Assembly (NCBI RefSeq): GCF_000003815.2
Contig: NC_049981.1
Coordinates: forward strand, 17,464,559-17,528,558
Source of the DNA: Branchiostoma floridae
Lineage: Eukaryota; Chordata; Leptocardii; Amphioxiformes; Branchiostomatidae
Length of the DNA: 64,000 nucleotides
Direction of reading: 5' to 3'
The position numbers and the translations under genes are program-made. This document shows, one piece after another, positions 10,201 through 23,764 of this stretch. Below the pieces are notes generated by a model. The model saw only the letters and a list, made by a program, of their open reading frames with translations. It was not told the DNA's origin and did no database searches. Within the stretch, counting starts at the first letter, position 1. Each line of letters begins with the position of its first letter.

Positions 10201-13169
10201 ATGGCCCCAAGGAACGACTTTGGGCCACCTGTTCACATGGAGGTGACCAAAGATCTGCCGTCTCCTACAGCTCAGGACGGGAAAGCGCCTCCTACTCAGA
10301 TTGTGTGGAGGAACGTGGTGATCATGAGCCTCCTACACATGGGCGCCATTTTCGGACTGTTCCTGTTGCCTTCTGCACACCCCTACACACTCATGTGGGG
10401 TAAGCTGGTTGACAAGTGTCTCTTCATTATCATTATAATAATTAGGTCGATGGGCCTAACGATGTTGGATTTTGATGTCACAGGTCCGCCATCTTGTTGT
10501 TGAATTAATGACACATGTGATACTGATTGTCATACTATATGAAAAGGACTTAACATTTTGGCATGAAGTACAACTTTGATTTATATGTATTTGTACTTTC
10601 AAGATGATGGACATATTCAATTTTATACTATTTCATCATATTTTGCTTTATCTCACTGTTTCATTGTTCATCTTACTCTATTTTATATGTAATTTTTAAC
10701 TTGACATTTACAAGGAAGCCAATTACAGACTTTTCAAAATACTACTGGGCCAATCAATCAAACGTCATACACATGTGAGTTTAATAATATTCAGCAAATG
10801 ACAGTTTTATAATTATATATAGTAATCGTGTCTATGTGCATACAGTTTCCATCCCACAGTGATGAAATGTCTGTGCTCTCCAGCCGTGATCTGTTACTCC
10901 CTGTCTGCCCTGGGTGTGACGGCAGGCGCACACCGGCTCTGGGCACACCGGTCCTACAAGGCCAGGCTGCCGCTCAGGATATTCCTCGCCATCATCAACT
11001 GTATGAGTCTACAGGTGAGGCCATGTTGGTTGGATTATATGGATGACATCCTCTGCATGGGAACTCTGAAATTAATGTTAGCGTGCTAAGAAGAAAAAGT
11101 TTGGTGAAAAAGTTGCCTTCATTGTGAGATCTGTTATCAGAAAGGCTGAACAAATGACTAAACACAAGGAGTATGCTATACCGAAGTATTCATTCAAAGT
11201 CTATGGCGCTAACCGAGTCATGTAACTTTAAGTTTAACTCAGAACTTTTCCCAGCGCAGATAAACTTTTTTGTGTATGTATACCCACTTTCTTTGTTAAT
11301 TTTTCCATAAGAACGATATCTATGACTGGTCACGTGACCACCGTGTTCATCACAAATACTCGGAGACTCCTGCCGACCCCCACAATGCAAAGCGAGGCTT
11401 CTTCTTTGCACACATTGGTTGGCTGTTGGTACGGAAGCACCCAGATGTCATCACCAAGGGGAAACAGATTGACCTGACCGATGTGCTGAATGACCCTGTG
11501 GTAAAAGTACAGAGAAAGTGAGTCAGAACTTTCTATGCCATTCACTAAATGACCTCTGTGTGTGTCTGTACCCATGTATATTCATGTGCGTGAGGTGTTG
11601 TGAGCCTGATGTTGGGTCTCCTAGTGACCAACTTTGGTACTGCAGCAGAATTTTTGCATCTTTTTCATCTCGGAAGTGCTACTGTCTTGACTTTTACGTG
11701 TCAAATAGCTTTTGATAAAACTTTGTTAAGTTTAAGTGGTGTAGTTTTGGGGCCCTATCAGTTTGTTGGTTTTGCTTTAGCAAACGAAGCCGTCCAACAG
11801 TCACCAGTTGTTGCAAATTGGAGTAAGTCTTAATGATATATTCCGAATTCTCCTGGGAGTGATTGGAATTCCTATCTCCCCTAGGAAAATTCCCCTGGAT
11901 TCTAATCTCCCGTATTATACATTATTTCAGATGAATCTATAAACATCTCGAGCATTGTATGGGGTTTTTCATCATTCCAAATACACATGTGCAGGGACAT
12001 GACTTGTGAGTTAAATATGTCATAGGCGAAGGCTCCTGAGATGTTTAAAAAAACTTTTTTAGGCAGATGAAGACATTATGGTCTAACTTGCGTATGCATA
12101 CTCAGAATGATAAACGACCTATATTCTATCATAATAGATCTTTGTCAAAGTTTGAAATAGGATATTGGGTTCAGATGTGATAGTGATGGAGTACATACTG
12201 AAACATTACAATATAGAAGGCCAAATAATCTATGGTTCAATTCAATAAGGTAGGAAACACTGCTTTATTTTGTCCAGACTGTACGCACCTGCAGCTGTGC
12301 TGATGTGCTTCATCATCCCCACCCTGGTGCCGAGCCTCTGGGGAGAAAGCCTTGTAACTGCGTTCTTCATCAGCGTCTTGCGGTATGTCCTGGCACTGAA
12401 CGCCACCTGGTTGGTGAACAGCGCGGCACACATGTGGGGCAACAAGCCGTACGACAAGTTCATCAATCCCTCGCAAAACTTTCCAGTCGCCGTTCTAGCT
12501 ATGGGTATGTGTCAAATGATTTTTTACTTTCAAATTGTCATATCCAGTACCATTTCATGCCGTAGTAAGTCGTACAAAAAAAACCCAACTTGGATCACAA
12601 AAGGGGGGTATACTATCAATGTTTTGTACACCTCCAATACCAATTATTTGCCAATATCATGGTTTACAAAAGTTACTGTTGGAGGCCTGTAGGGGCAGTA
12701 GGTAGTTATCCACTGTGTCCAGGTATGGAAGGCGGACATAATAGTCATGAAAACTATTTTTACACCTAGATGGAATGAGGGAAGTTGTGTAAAGTGCTTT
12801 TTGCAAGGACACAGCGTCTAGCCAGAAACACAAGGAAGAGAACTCATGACCTCTCTAGTACCTCGTTCCCACCAGCCAAGCCACTCAGATATTTGATGCC
12901 ACATTTCTTGTAAGCTCCCAAATATATTAACGGATGGCATATTGACACCAACAGGAGAGGGCTGGCACAACTACCACCACACTTTCCCTTACGACTACGC
13001 CACCAGTGAGCTGGGCTGGAAAGTCAACCCCACCACAGTCTTCATCGACTTCATGGCGCGGCTCGGCCTGGCGTATGATCGCAAAAAAGTGTCCCCTAAC
13101 GTCATCCGTGCCAGGGTGTCTAGGACTGGGGACGGAACATGGGAGAAGTCGGCACAGTCCATCGATTAG
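10201..13169 (+). CDS. SCD: Stearoyl-CoA (acyl-CoA delta-9) desaturase
   Basis: Five coding exons: 10201-10399, 10860-11014, 11312-11517, 12278-12504 and 12955-13169, giving 333 residues (vertebrate SCD is about 355). The enzyme introduces the delta-9 double bond into saturated acyl-CoA in the ER membrane, using cytochrome b5 and a di-iron centre. All iron-ligand boxes are present: HRLWAH (about residues 91-96), HRVHH (128-132), HNYHH (267-271) and the extra histidine in NSAAHMWG (about 238). Hydrophobic segments lie between the boxes. Family signatures are the WRNVVIMSLLHMGA segment near the N terminus and GLAYDRKKVS near the C terminus. The N-terminal tail before the first membrane segment is shorter than in vertebrates. 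The ATG follows an acceptor-like CCAG, suggesting a 5' UTR intron. It converges with TMEM175 on the opposite strand. Confidence 0.96.
11019..11195 (+). mobile_element. Truncated GGCCATGTTGATT-type MITE in desaturase intron 2
   Basis: A GGCCATGTTGGTTGGATTAT end begins four bases after the exon 2 donor, followed by GGATGACATCCTCTG and later GGCTGAACAAATGAC, both of which match the element at 52145-52567. The far end is unclear, so this copy is truncated or diverged. Confidence 0.6.
11944..11974 (+). repeat. 31-bp exact repeat, copy 1 (desaturase intron 3)
   Basis: A stretch beginning CATCTCGAGCATTGTATGGG is repeated without mismatch at 13446-13476 in the 3' UTR of the same gene. Similarity extends a few bases to the left (CTATA) and no further to the right. 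Confidence 0.9.
12712..12890 (-). mobile_element. tRNA-derived SINE, copy B
   Basis: A reversed copy of the SINE at 826-1016. Its body motif, read on the minus strand, is GCACTTTACACAACTTCCC and CATCTAGGTGTAAAAATAG, and a diverged tRNA-like head lies near 12850-12890. It sits in desaturase intron 4. Confidence 0.7.
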
Positions 13170-13690
13170 CTAGCATCCTAATGGCAATGCACTGTGCACG
13201 TGTACATGTACATAACATTATAACAATTGTCCTTTTGGTTATGCTTGAAATTCTAAATATTGTCCATGAGCAATCCAGGTGATAACTTTTTTATCTGGTT
13301 CATACTTATGCCTCGCCACTGTGGCATGTCTCTATCCATTAGATAAATTATAAACTTAGAACTCATTTAGAGTATGGCTTGCAAAATCATCCTTGGGCCC
13401 CTGTAACTCTAGACAGTTATTATCACATGCTTATTATACTATAGGCATCTCGAGCATTGTATGGGGTTTTTCATCAAGGTTTACCATTATTTCATTCGCA
13501 ACTTATCTCTGGTCTGTCAACAAAAACTTCACACACAAAAAATAGACTTATTATTTATGGTGAGTTCACATCACTTTGTTAATCATTGCAATGTAGATAG
13601 AGCAACAATCTTAAACCTGACATCACTGAATTACTCTTGAACACACAGATTATTTAGTATTAGGTATACTGAATAAAGATTCTTCATTTT
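13170..13690 (+). other. SCD: 3' untranslated region of the desaturase gene
   Basis: Non-coding sequence after the TAG at 13167-13169, with an AATAAA signal at 13672-13677. It contains the second copy of the 31-bp repeat (13446-13476). Confidence 0.6.
13446..13476 (+). repeat. 31-bp exact repeat, copy 2 (desaturase 3' UTR)
   Basis: Identical to 11944-11974 and in the same orientation. Confidence 0.9.
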
Positions 13691-15321
13691 TGTTCTTTCA
13701 CAATTCTTCTTTGACTTTAAAATTTTCTTTCAAATTGCCATTCTATGACATCAGTAACCATTTTCTGATATTCATTTTTCAATCAACGGCATATATGTGC
13801 TCATTTTAAAGCAGCTCTGTACAATTTATACTATTGTCAAATACAATTTTTAGATGACTGAGAATTGATGTGTGCGCAGATGTCATCCATAATTAAATCA
13901 ACATTGTGCAATATGAAATCAGATGCAGAGTGCCATGCCTTTTCCCCTCTGGTAGGTATGGTTGAGTCTTCTCTGCCTCCTCTAGTGGTTTGAAAGCAAA
14001 GCAGGTTGGACTTGGTCATGACCTGATTTCTTCTCAGTAACTGTTTAACAGTCAATGTTGTCTGTAGGTACTGTCAATAGACCTGAAAAATGACATTGTA
14101 CAGAAGTCACAATCTATCTTTTAATGCTTAAAGATACAATGTTGATGAGCTTATTAGCATTATCAACACTAAATTGTACTGACGTACCTGCTGCTGTCAT
14201 ACATGTAAGGTACAAATTTATATCTGCAAAAGAAGGTTAAACTTACTATTTCTTAATCTTTTACTACATATTGTAAAGGCAGATAAGGACAATGTCTTGT
14301 AAAAGTGTTGGTTAGATGAAGTAGCCATGAGACAGAACTAAGTGTCATCTAGTTCTAGTTAGTTCTAGTTCTAAATTTGAAGAAAGTTGTTTTTCCAGAA
14401 CTGCAGATATCACTTAATCTTATCTAATTGAAACCTTACATTATGTAACTTTGTTACTTACTTTGGGTCATTCTGTATGATTTGATAATGTTCCTATGAA
14501 AACCAGTACAGAATATTTGAATCAGTGACCAGTAATATGCAAATCTGTCTCTGACCACTGTTTCTAGCTGGTAGACAGTCTGGGATGTTTATGAGTTTAT
14601 GTAGTTATAGGGGTCAATCCACCATTCAAACTGCTGGACAAGTCACAGTGGGAGCACTTCCTTATTGTTCTCACCCTGGGCAAGAAATCCCCAGGTTTAA
14701 GCCTTGTCTGTTTTTATATTCTGATGTGACACCAAGTGACCATGCAGTGTGGCTTAGCTTAAAGGTCTACTATGCAGTTTTTTGCGCTCAAATTTGAAAT
14801 ATTCTAGAACTAAGAAATCTCCGATTTACTACTACTTTTTGACACTTTTGTAACGTATAGAATTAGCCTACAAACATTTCGTCCTATGCGCGCTGTAACT
14901 TGTTGACCCCCCTAGTTAGGCACTGGTGAGAATTCAAACAAGAATTAATCATCAACGGTTATTGGTCGGGAATCTCCGGTGAGTTCCGGGTGCGTGAAAG
15001 GTCACGGTGAACCACGTGAACAATCTCCGGGTAGGCTCGGGCAGACTCGGGACTACTCGGATTTCGTCGGTGAAGAAACAAAATGGCTGAAACCCAGCGC
15101 ACATTCCCAGGTTTTCAAACGCGCTCGCATGGGGAAAATATCGACTCCTGACATGCCTTGAATAGTGTTCCGTAACGTGGTAGGCTTGATTCAACAAACT
15201 ATATAAAGAAATGGCCGAAAAATGGATTTTTTGTTTTCAGTTTGAAGCGCAAATAACTGCGTAGTAGACCTTTAAGGTATACTAATAGAGGAGATGTTGG
15301 TAGCACTACATGTAAATGCAG
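13691..15321 (-). other. Convergent intergenic region / TMEM175 3' flank
   Basis: Lies between two converging genes. It probably includes the TMEM175 3' UTR. I see no coding exon with good splice context. The open frame at 13837-14055 on the minus strand has no recognisable domain. Confidence 0.4.
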
Positions 15322-18300
15322 CTACATACGTTGATTTTCATTATTGATGCCCTCTTGAATCGGCGGATGCTCTTCTGGATTCAGTACCTCTTGCACATTT
15401 CTCTATCAGAAGAAAAAAAAGTGACATCAGTTCTGTACACATGAAACCAGAAGTTCTGTTGCAGTACCTATGGAAGCCACTAGGGGGCTCACACCCAATA
15501 CACCAAGTATGAAACCAATCCATTAAGCCGTTCTGGAGGTAATGTTACATGTATCTTGTTGACAGACCAGACACACGCATAAACGTTCATTAAAATATAA
15601 CCTTGATGATATATGATGCATAACACAGTTTTCATGGAGATAAGCAGCTCATAGTCAATTGCAATATATCATAAGATGAATATAGATGTTGTTAATTGTC
15701 ACACAAACTGTCTGAAAATCACAATTAACAGATAAAAGTTGGATTATGGGATTGTACATCATGTTAATGTCTCTGAATGGTTTAAATCCCACCTGTATTT
15801 TGACTGCAATTAGCCACAGGATGAAGAAAAGTACAGGAGTTCCAAGTTGAGCCTACATGAAAAACCACAAGGGATAAGTATCAATGAGATATATATAAGA
15901 GACATGTGCACTAAGTAATGGTGTCAATAGAACCTAACCAATAGAACGCATACATGTAAGAGGATCTTCAGTCTGATAAAATGAAAGTAGCCTGCTGAGA
16001 TAGCCTACCCCACTATAGCTTAGCCCACCTTTTTTGGAAAGGCCCTCAATAACAGCAATGTGGGTCAATGATGTTTTACACTAGGATTTCAGAATACTCA
16101 CAACATGGAAAGATTCTACAGACAGGACATCTGAAGTCAGGCTGATGATATAGATGATTATGCTGCAAAGAATGCAAGATACAGTCAAAGAATGTTCATT
16201 TAATATGTCCATGTGTGTCCGTCTATATGTCTGTGTCTCCAACCTACTTTGGCTATTAGTAGTAATTATACAGCTTGCATAATGCAACTACATTGCACAA
16301 TGACAAGAATCTTCAAGTGACTTGATGACCAAGCCATCTTATATAGAGTCACAGTGTTGGAAAGTCACTGGGCTTATCCATAATGCTATTATAGGAAATG
16401 TAACTCTTAACATGTGAGATGAAAATCAGACAAAACAGTTAGGTCGGTAAGCTTAAGAGACGTTTGTGCCCTTCTGTGTGAACTATCAGTGATAGTACAT
16501 GTATATAACATACCTGACAGTCGGGTAGACTAGCAGTTTTACCAGTAGGTAGTAATGACTTTGTCCTCCCACCTTCACACTGTCTGTCAGGTCCTGTTCT
16601 CTATTACAGAGAAGGAACAGAGCATATTAATCAATTTGCTTCATATCAAGACCAGCAATAGCACTTTGCGCATTTCAATGAGAAGGGGCCTACTCTACAG
16701 CAGTCTGCCAGAAGTGGTGTCCAACTTTCATAATTATCTTTTAATACCCTTTCCCATAATTGCTGAATCTTAAGCATAGAAAGTATGACATATAGTATGC
16801 TACAGTCAAGGGGTGGCTATGGGTCTGGTACAAAACCGTTTTTCTTGCTGGGCCGGTCCAAAAAAAATTGTGGACTGGATGTTAGACCGATTAAGAAATG
16901 AACATATTATAATGGCAGGCATTCACACATTTCGGGACTTAGTACCAGTCCAAGAAAATTACAAAAGCAAGTAAGTTCCTAAGTTCCAACAGTCAAACCT
17001 AATATAACGACCACGGAAAAGTCCATAAGATGTGATTGGCTCAAGACAACTGCTTTGAAGTCCACTCCAAAATTTTCAGTCCCTATAATAAAGACACATT
17101 GTCAAAACTGACCACATGCCTACTGCAAAGGCAATCAAGTTTTTACAGATGATGAGGCCCAGGTTCAGAATTGGACCTAGGCCTGATCCTATGGACCTGA
17201 ACCTGGAACTATACATTTTCTGTTCCAGCTAGTGTGTTACCCACCACTAGTATCTGATTCTTTTTCCCCTCAGGACATTTACCCCCCAGGACTTCCCCCT
17301 GTATATATATGGTTATCATCAAGGAAGAGATTACATGTACATCAGTACATGTACCTCCGTGCCTACTTAAGAATTAAGTTGTTTCTTACGGTCTGAACAG
17401 TGCAGTGACGAAGATGGCCAGTTGTGAGATGCTAGCAAGAAACATGATGACACAAGACAACTGGATGGCTACTCTCTCATTGTTGTAGAAATCCTGCATG
17501 GAGAGAATATACCATCTCATAATCCTGCCTAAAATATGATTAACGGTTCTTCTACAAAAATGAAATTGATATTAGAATTTTTTTTTTCATTGAAATCTAC
17601 ATGTATTTTACATCATGTAGCTATATCATCTTTCAACGTACTGGGTTGCTATGTACAAGAAGTGTGCTAACACACCTAATAGGAGGTATGGTGTCACGGT
17701 TTAGCCTGAGATGAATTCATGTGAACTTACTGTGTCATTGTACAAGCTTGTAAGCTTGAACGCCAGAGGCATCCCTCCAATCATAGCCAGGGACTGAAAT
17801 ATAACAAAATATAATGTTGTACATGTACATAGTCTGTCTACTAGGCATATTCGGTCCTTAATTTCTTTAAATGATCATTTTGTCAGGTTATCAAAACAGC
17901 TATAGGATGGGCCCAGCAGCATAAAGAATTGGTATCTTATCATCTATAATTACATGTAGCTGGTGACTGTACAATGGACTACTGGAGAATGACAATACTT
18001 ACAAAATTATTAAACATAGTCATCAGTCGACTTGTTCTCTGCAGGTGCTGTAAAAGAAAGAAAAAAATTACATGAGCCAAGCAATACCTAATATTATATA
18101 AACACTAAAATATCGACAGTGATTATTGAATGTTGAACTGTAAATTACTGTCTGTACGTAGTCTATTACATGTAGGAAGGTCCTGTACTGTAACCTACAG
18201 CCATGAAGCATTGATAAACCACTTAGGCCGAAAAAATATCTAGTCCACAACTTTAACAGATGCATACTGACTTCATCATGATAAAGGAAAAGATGAAATT

Positions 18301-21300
18301 AAATGTGTTTTAGAATACCCACTGCATGTATAATGTTATTACTTACATGATAGAGTGAGTGGTGAATATACCACAGTAATCCCACGGTAGCAAACGTGCC
18401 AAAGTATGCCAGAAAGACCGAGCTATCATGGTCCAGGGCAGCCACCAGGTCATTCTTGTACTCGTACTTCAATGCCGTTCGAGAGGGAATGTCTTTTTCA
18501 CTGAGGGACACAGTTTGATTTAAAAAAAACGTCAGTGAGTAAAAGATTGTCAAAGATAAACCAATACAGTGCAGTGTACAGCGTTGATTTTTCACATGAT
18601 GTGTCAGCTGCCATGTTGGTATCCCTATTTGTATAGTCTGATATAAATTATTGCAATTTAAACTTTATATATTCAATTTTGAGCACGATTTATTCAATTT
18701 GGAACCACCATTCCCAAACCAACGCTACACTATGTTGATAGAGAATTCTTAGCCATATGAGAATTCTTACCAGATATCCAGGATGATTAAAGTGGCCACG
18801 ATGGCAAACACACCATCACTGTAACCTGTATAGGAGAGAAAGCAAAAAATCACTTCAAATCTGGTACTAAACACATGTCATCCCTTGTAAATACAGATTA
18901 CTGGACCTGATTTGGACCTGTATATCAATATTAATTCAAAACCTCAGAGTCCAAAAGAATTAACATATTTTTATTTAGATATCTTATCTGGCTATGAAAG
19001 GTTGAATAAAGTAATCCTGATTGCCTGAATCAAAGTAACATTAGTCTAAATTCATATTCTACTCTCTTCGGTAACTTTGGCTCTCTTTTAGATAAAGTTC
19101 AACAGTTGATAACACCATTTTTACTACCCAGCAGAAATTTGTTTCATGTGGTAAATTTTTAAATAATGTTTTACGTATTAGTTAACGATTTCATATTTTA
19201 AGACGTCTTCAATAGCTGCAGCACTTACATTCCACTCTTTCCTTATTGACTTCCATCTCGTAAGATTTCCCCCTCCGGACAACTTCTTGAGACATTTGGA
19301 ACCTTCCTCCTGTAGGTTGAAGTTAAGCATTTTATTACAAAATCAACACTTTGAATTAAGTATGTCCCCAATGGCATAAAAGCAGTGACACAGTCAATAT
19401 TTGAGTTTTGGCAATCAGATCAAATTCAGTGGCTCTTAGTGGAATTTGGATCCAAGGATAACCCCAGCTAGAACATATTGTAAGTGTTAGAGCTAAACAT
19501 ATAATAAAGCTGAAAGTGGTACCAAAATGAAGCATCAGTAATTCCCAAGGTACATTGTATGTGATACTTAATAAAAAAAAAGTTATATCTCTGCATATGT
19601 ACAGATTTTCAAGACATTGTTGTGAAGATCTTGATAGCTTTTATTATTGTGACAGTTGTAGAGTAATCAAACTGAATGATAAAACTTTTTTTTTTAAATT
19701 AATGACTTTGCAAAGAAGCTGACTAATGACAAGCATGCCAGTAACTGGAATCTACCGGTTTGGTAACATGTCTATTACATTCTGACTAAAAAGAATACAG
19801 AATAAATGTACCTGAGCATTTGCTGATGAGCTTGGACAGCTGGACAGCGATGTTAGGGCTGAACAGGATCATCACCAGGAACACATAAGACTGGAACAAA
19901 CACAAAGTCATTCCTCAGGGATTTGTGTATCATCAATCAAGACTTTAACAGCATGCTACAGTTACTGTATTAGCATGCTATTCTGTGAAAGGATAGAGCT
20001 TTCCCACATATACAAAATTAACAATGTCATGCATCTGGAAGTGAATAATCAATAATAGATCAATGATGTTAATAGAAATCTCACTTACAAAATTAATTAC
20101 TTAAGATGAAAAAATACAAACTTTAGGGTCATACCCACAGCAGTTACAAAGGAAAAAGTTAATTTTTTTATATATCTTGTTATTGAAAAAAGATGTTGGA
20201 CTTACTATAACAGAGGTGACAGGAGCAAACACAGCAGCAAATGTACAGAGGATGGCATTTACCAGGACACGTAGCAGAAGTGCATTCCTCACAGCAGTCT
20301 GCAAACAAAAGGTACATTCAGGAGTTTTATGACTGGCAAGGATAGGCTTTATTATGAGGATTTTTCATATTCAAGGAATCAATATACCCAGTTAACAATA
20401 TCTTTATTTCTTCTTCTTCTGCATATCACTGCATACAAATATATTGATAATGCAAAACATATTCTTACATTTTGAAAGTTATCTAGGCCACATCAAATTC
20501 AATTTCTCAAATCTCTTATCAAGGGCATCATAATGTTATTTTGATTTCAAGTTCTCATTTCTGAGTCACCCTGAGCCTCCTCTGGGAGCCCCAAAACTGC
20601 CATCCATTATCATAATATTCAAATCAACATGGCCTTACGGGTAGATTTTCCTGAAAACAAATCTTGTAAGAAATCAAACAATGGGCCAATGACACCTCTG
20701 CTCGTGACATGCAGGGACAGGGACAACTCACCATGTTCTCTGAGTTCCTGATTGACTCCTCCATGGTTTGAGGGTTGCGAAACACATGCAGCACTACTAA
20801 GGCCTGTAAATATTTTTGGTACAGAGAAAGACAACCACAATTATATTTACATTTCAACAGGGGAAGCATGTGCAACAGATTGACTCAACTTCTTTTGGTT
20901 TTGTTGAGTCATAAGGTTCTTGGAATCTCCAATGTTGTGCCTTTGGAATTAAGCCACTTTAAATTTCCTCACTTGAATTAAGTGGAGCTGTCAGGAACGT
21001 TAAATGTTGGAGCTTGCAAGCATGTTTTGAGGAGAGCTACACCTCATGCAATCATCATTAATATCTAAGATCCTGCCTTATTGAAAATGGTTGAGGTCCT
21101 GAATTCCAAGTGTGAGTGGGTCAAATCTTCAACAGCTTGTACTTAAGTACAGCACAAAACTAGTATGCCACATTTTAAAGTGGTTTCAATTACTGGTTAT
21201 GTCAAACAAGTACCAAATACACTTTTATCTCACCTGTACCAGGCCCAGGACAATGATACACACACTGAACAGCACAATGGCCAAGACAAATTCAGGAAAT

Positions 21301-23393
21301 GTTCCCATTAATGTAAACTGAAAAAAAGGAAACAAATATTATTAGTCATATCAATCATTTCATGATATTCCTTTTACTCTGCTGACATTTTGGAAACTTT
21401 CTCCCTCAGGGCTTAATGAACAACTTGGACTCGTGTCACATTGGGCCATAACAACAAAGATGCTTTCCCAAATGTAACTGGATTCTGTATATACTTAACT
21501 TCTTACAGTTCTAGCTATGTACATATAATAGCATGGACCAACAAAACATGAGTTTGAATCACAGCTGTTGTCAAACACCCAACATGCACGCTACTGGAAA
21601 GTGTCTGTCTTTAGGACAGAGGGTTAAGCCGTGGTGCACAGTTCATTGTGCTTGTCAAAAAGAGCTAGTGGAACTTCCCTGGTGCATGATTTAATAATCA
21701 TCTGTCTCAGCTTGGAATGTCAAAAACAGTGCATGGAAGAATAGCTTGTCAGTGAGCTGAACTGGATCGATAGCACTTTTTAAAATAATCTATTGTTTTA
21801 CTCTGTGCGTTCAGTCATTTTTTGTAACAACTTATTATCAAGTCAACATTGCCTAATGATGACTTACAGTAAAAGGTAGAAATGTGATGATCATCATGAT
21901 GAGCAGATTGAGCAGTGTGGTTACATCATCCGCATGTCGTATGATCTGGAACAACCTGGAATAACGGCAATGTGACGTACATGTACATTGTCTATTACCA
22001 AGCCAATTAACTGATAACATATTATAAGGACCACCAAGAATATATTAATATATACTTACAAGATGATGATGATGAGATACAAGAACAGACTAGGTAAGGA
22101 CCTATACACACGTAGCATTCAGATATAGCATACTTACCAAACATGTGCAGACCATGATATGGCCACCACAAAGAATGACAAAATGTAGATGAGAATCTTG
22201 GGTAGAAGCTGGTAGAAGATAACCTCCCTTAAGTTCTGTCAAAAGTAAGAAACAAAATGATTATTATGTTCAGATGAAATGGTGCTATGCTTTAATAAAA
22301 GTTGCAGATAGGGGATACTGTATTTTGTTAATTACCACAAGCTTAGCATTAATCCTCGTAACATTAATCCTCTTTGTTAAATTGCTTATGACCCAAATGA
22401 CCCTGAAAATAACAGTAAAAACACCTACTTATCATCATTGAACAAACAAAGAGATTGTACAAAACATACACCTTTCTCAGACTGATGTTACTGAACATCA
22501 AGCCTTACGAATCATACTTCCAGTTCTTGCTTGCTGCTGCTATAGGGGTTATTGAATTAAATTAAATTGAATTAAATCATGGTGAACAATTAATCTTTGA
22601 GATACAAAGTAACAAAGGACTTTTCTCGATGGATCTTATCAAAGAAGAAACAGCCGAAGAATACCTCAAAACCGATTCCCTGGGAATGCATTCATATTAT
22701 TTTTAAAACTATTTTCAAAGTGATTTATGATACTGTAATAATGCCTCCACCCCAGAGGCGTCGCCAAAGAAATCCGGTCACTAACATCACGATCCACACA
22801 CGTGTTGTGACTAACACCCGCAAGATGATGATGTCATCGCCTTACCTTGTCTTTTGGTATCTCAGTGTGGGCTACTGGCAGGATCTGTAGAAAACATAAA
22901 ACTGTTGATTTTCTCTTCTTAACTTACGTAGGCTCCGACCCGTTCACGGTCGAATTAATTATGGGCCCCTTTCTTTTCACAGCTGGGCGAAGCTCAGGAT
23001 ACCGCGCGCGGTTCTGGATGACATTCTGTTGGCAGACTTCTACTAGGTGATGGCTCAATAGATGTGCATTTCAGTCTAGGACTGTCTTGGAAAAGTAGCT
23101 GGTTCTTTTCTTTGTTTCATCTTCTTCTTTTTCTTGTGGAAAGATGGTTACCGTTACCAATTTTTAACTGTACATCATGTTTTTATGCATGTACTTCCGG
23201 GTTGCAATTGGCGCCCTTTCTTAACCATCAGCTCACATCACGCCCCGAAGACAGGGGCAACGAAATAGAAGAAAGGAGCATGTTTAACCTTATTACACAC
23301 TGATATTCTTACCATGATGGTTGCCACGATTGAAAAGATGGCATCGCTGTAGGCCTGCATTCGACCGGAGCTTTGAACATGGTCGTCTGCCAT
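15322..23393 (-). CDS. TMEM175: TMEM175 endolysosomal potassium channel
   Basis: Eighteen exons, listed in transcript order on the minus strand: 23313-23393, 22846-22884, 22138-22235, 21868-21955, 21234-21317, 20732-20803, 20206-20298, 19812-19890, 19229-19309, 18771-18825, 18347-18500, 18003-18047, 17731-17793, 17390-17493, 16514-16600, 16102-16162, 15793-15852 and 15322-15402. They give 474 residues (human 504). The family has two six-helix repeats, each opening with an RxxxFSD-type motif. Here these are RMQAYSDAIFSIVAT (residues 11-25) and RVECYSDGVFAIVAT (236-250), so tyrosine replaces phenylalanine in both. The hydrophobic gate isoleucines (I22 and I247) are conserved. Other family blocks are ILPVAHTEI, LLNLLIMMIITFLPF, FLAYFGTFATVGLLWYIHHS and VIMFLASISQLAIF. 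The product should conduct K+ (and H+ in mammals) across endosome and lysosome membranes. The C-terminal tail is short and charged. Confidence 0.96.
20600..20635 (-). repeat. Solo terminal repeat of the GGCCATGTTGATT MITE family
   Basis: The sequence ATTCAAATCAACATGGCC ends here, the reverse complement of the terminal repeat of the elements at 52145-52567 and 54211-54566. It lies in TMEM175 intron 6. I could not find the partner end. Confidence 0.45.
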
Positions 23394-23764
23394 CTTGGTG
23401 GTGCTGGGGATTGTACATTTGTCATGTCATTATGGTATCATGGTCAAAGGGGATCCAGGGGACCATTTCCCCTTTATGTTAATGGAACATCCCTAGCATT
23501 AGTATGTCAAAGGTCATCCAACTTGACGGTAGTCGATGTCATATAATGATTAAATGCGCCAAATAGCAAGGACCCCGACTGAGGGAACTGAGCGGCTGGA
23601 TATGATTTCGGAGGCCAGTTTACCTCCTTGGTAAGGTGATTCCTTCTGTGATGAATCTGACCAGCAGAAACGTCCAAGCTCCTTATAGGAGTACCAGGAA
23701 CTTAAAACGTACTTCAGGTTCGTCCAAAAGACCGCACGCCCGCGGAAGCCATTGTAAGGAACCC
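23394..23764. other. TMEM175 upstream region
   Basis: Contains the likely TMEM175 promoter. No TATA box or second gene is evident. The minus-strand open frame at 23550-23888 runs into the palindromic element and looks spurious. Confidence 0.35.
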
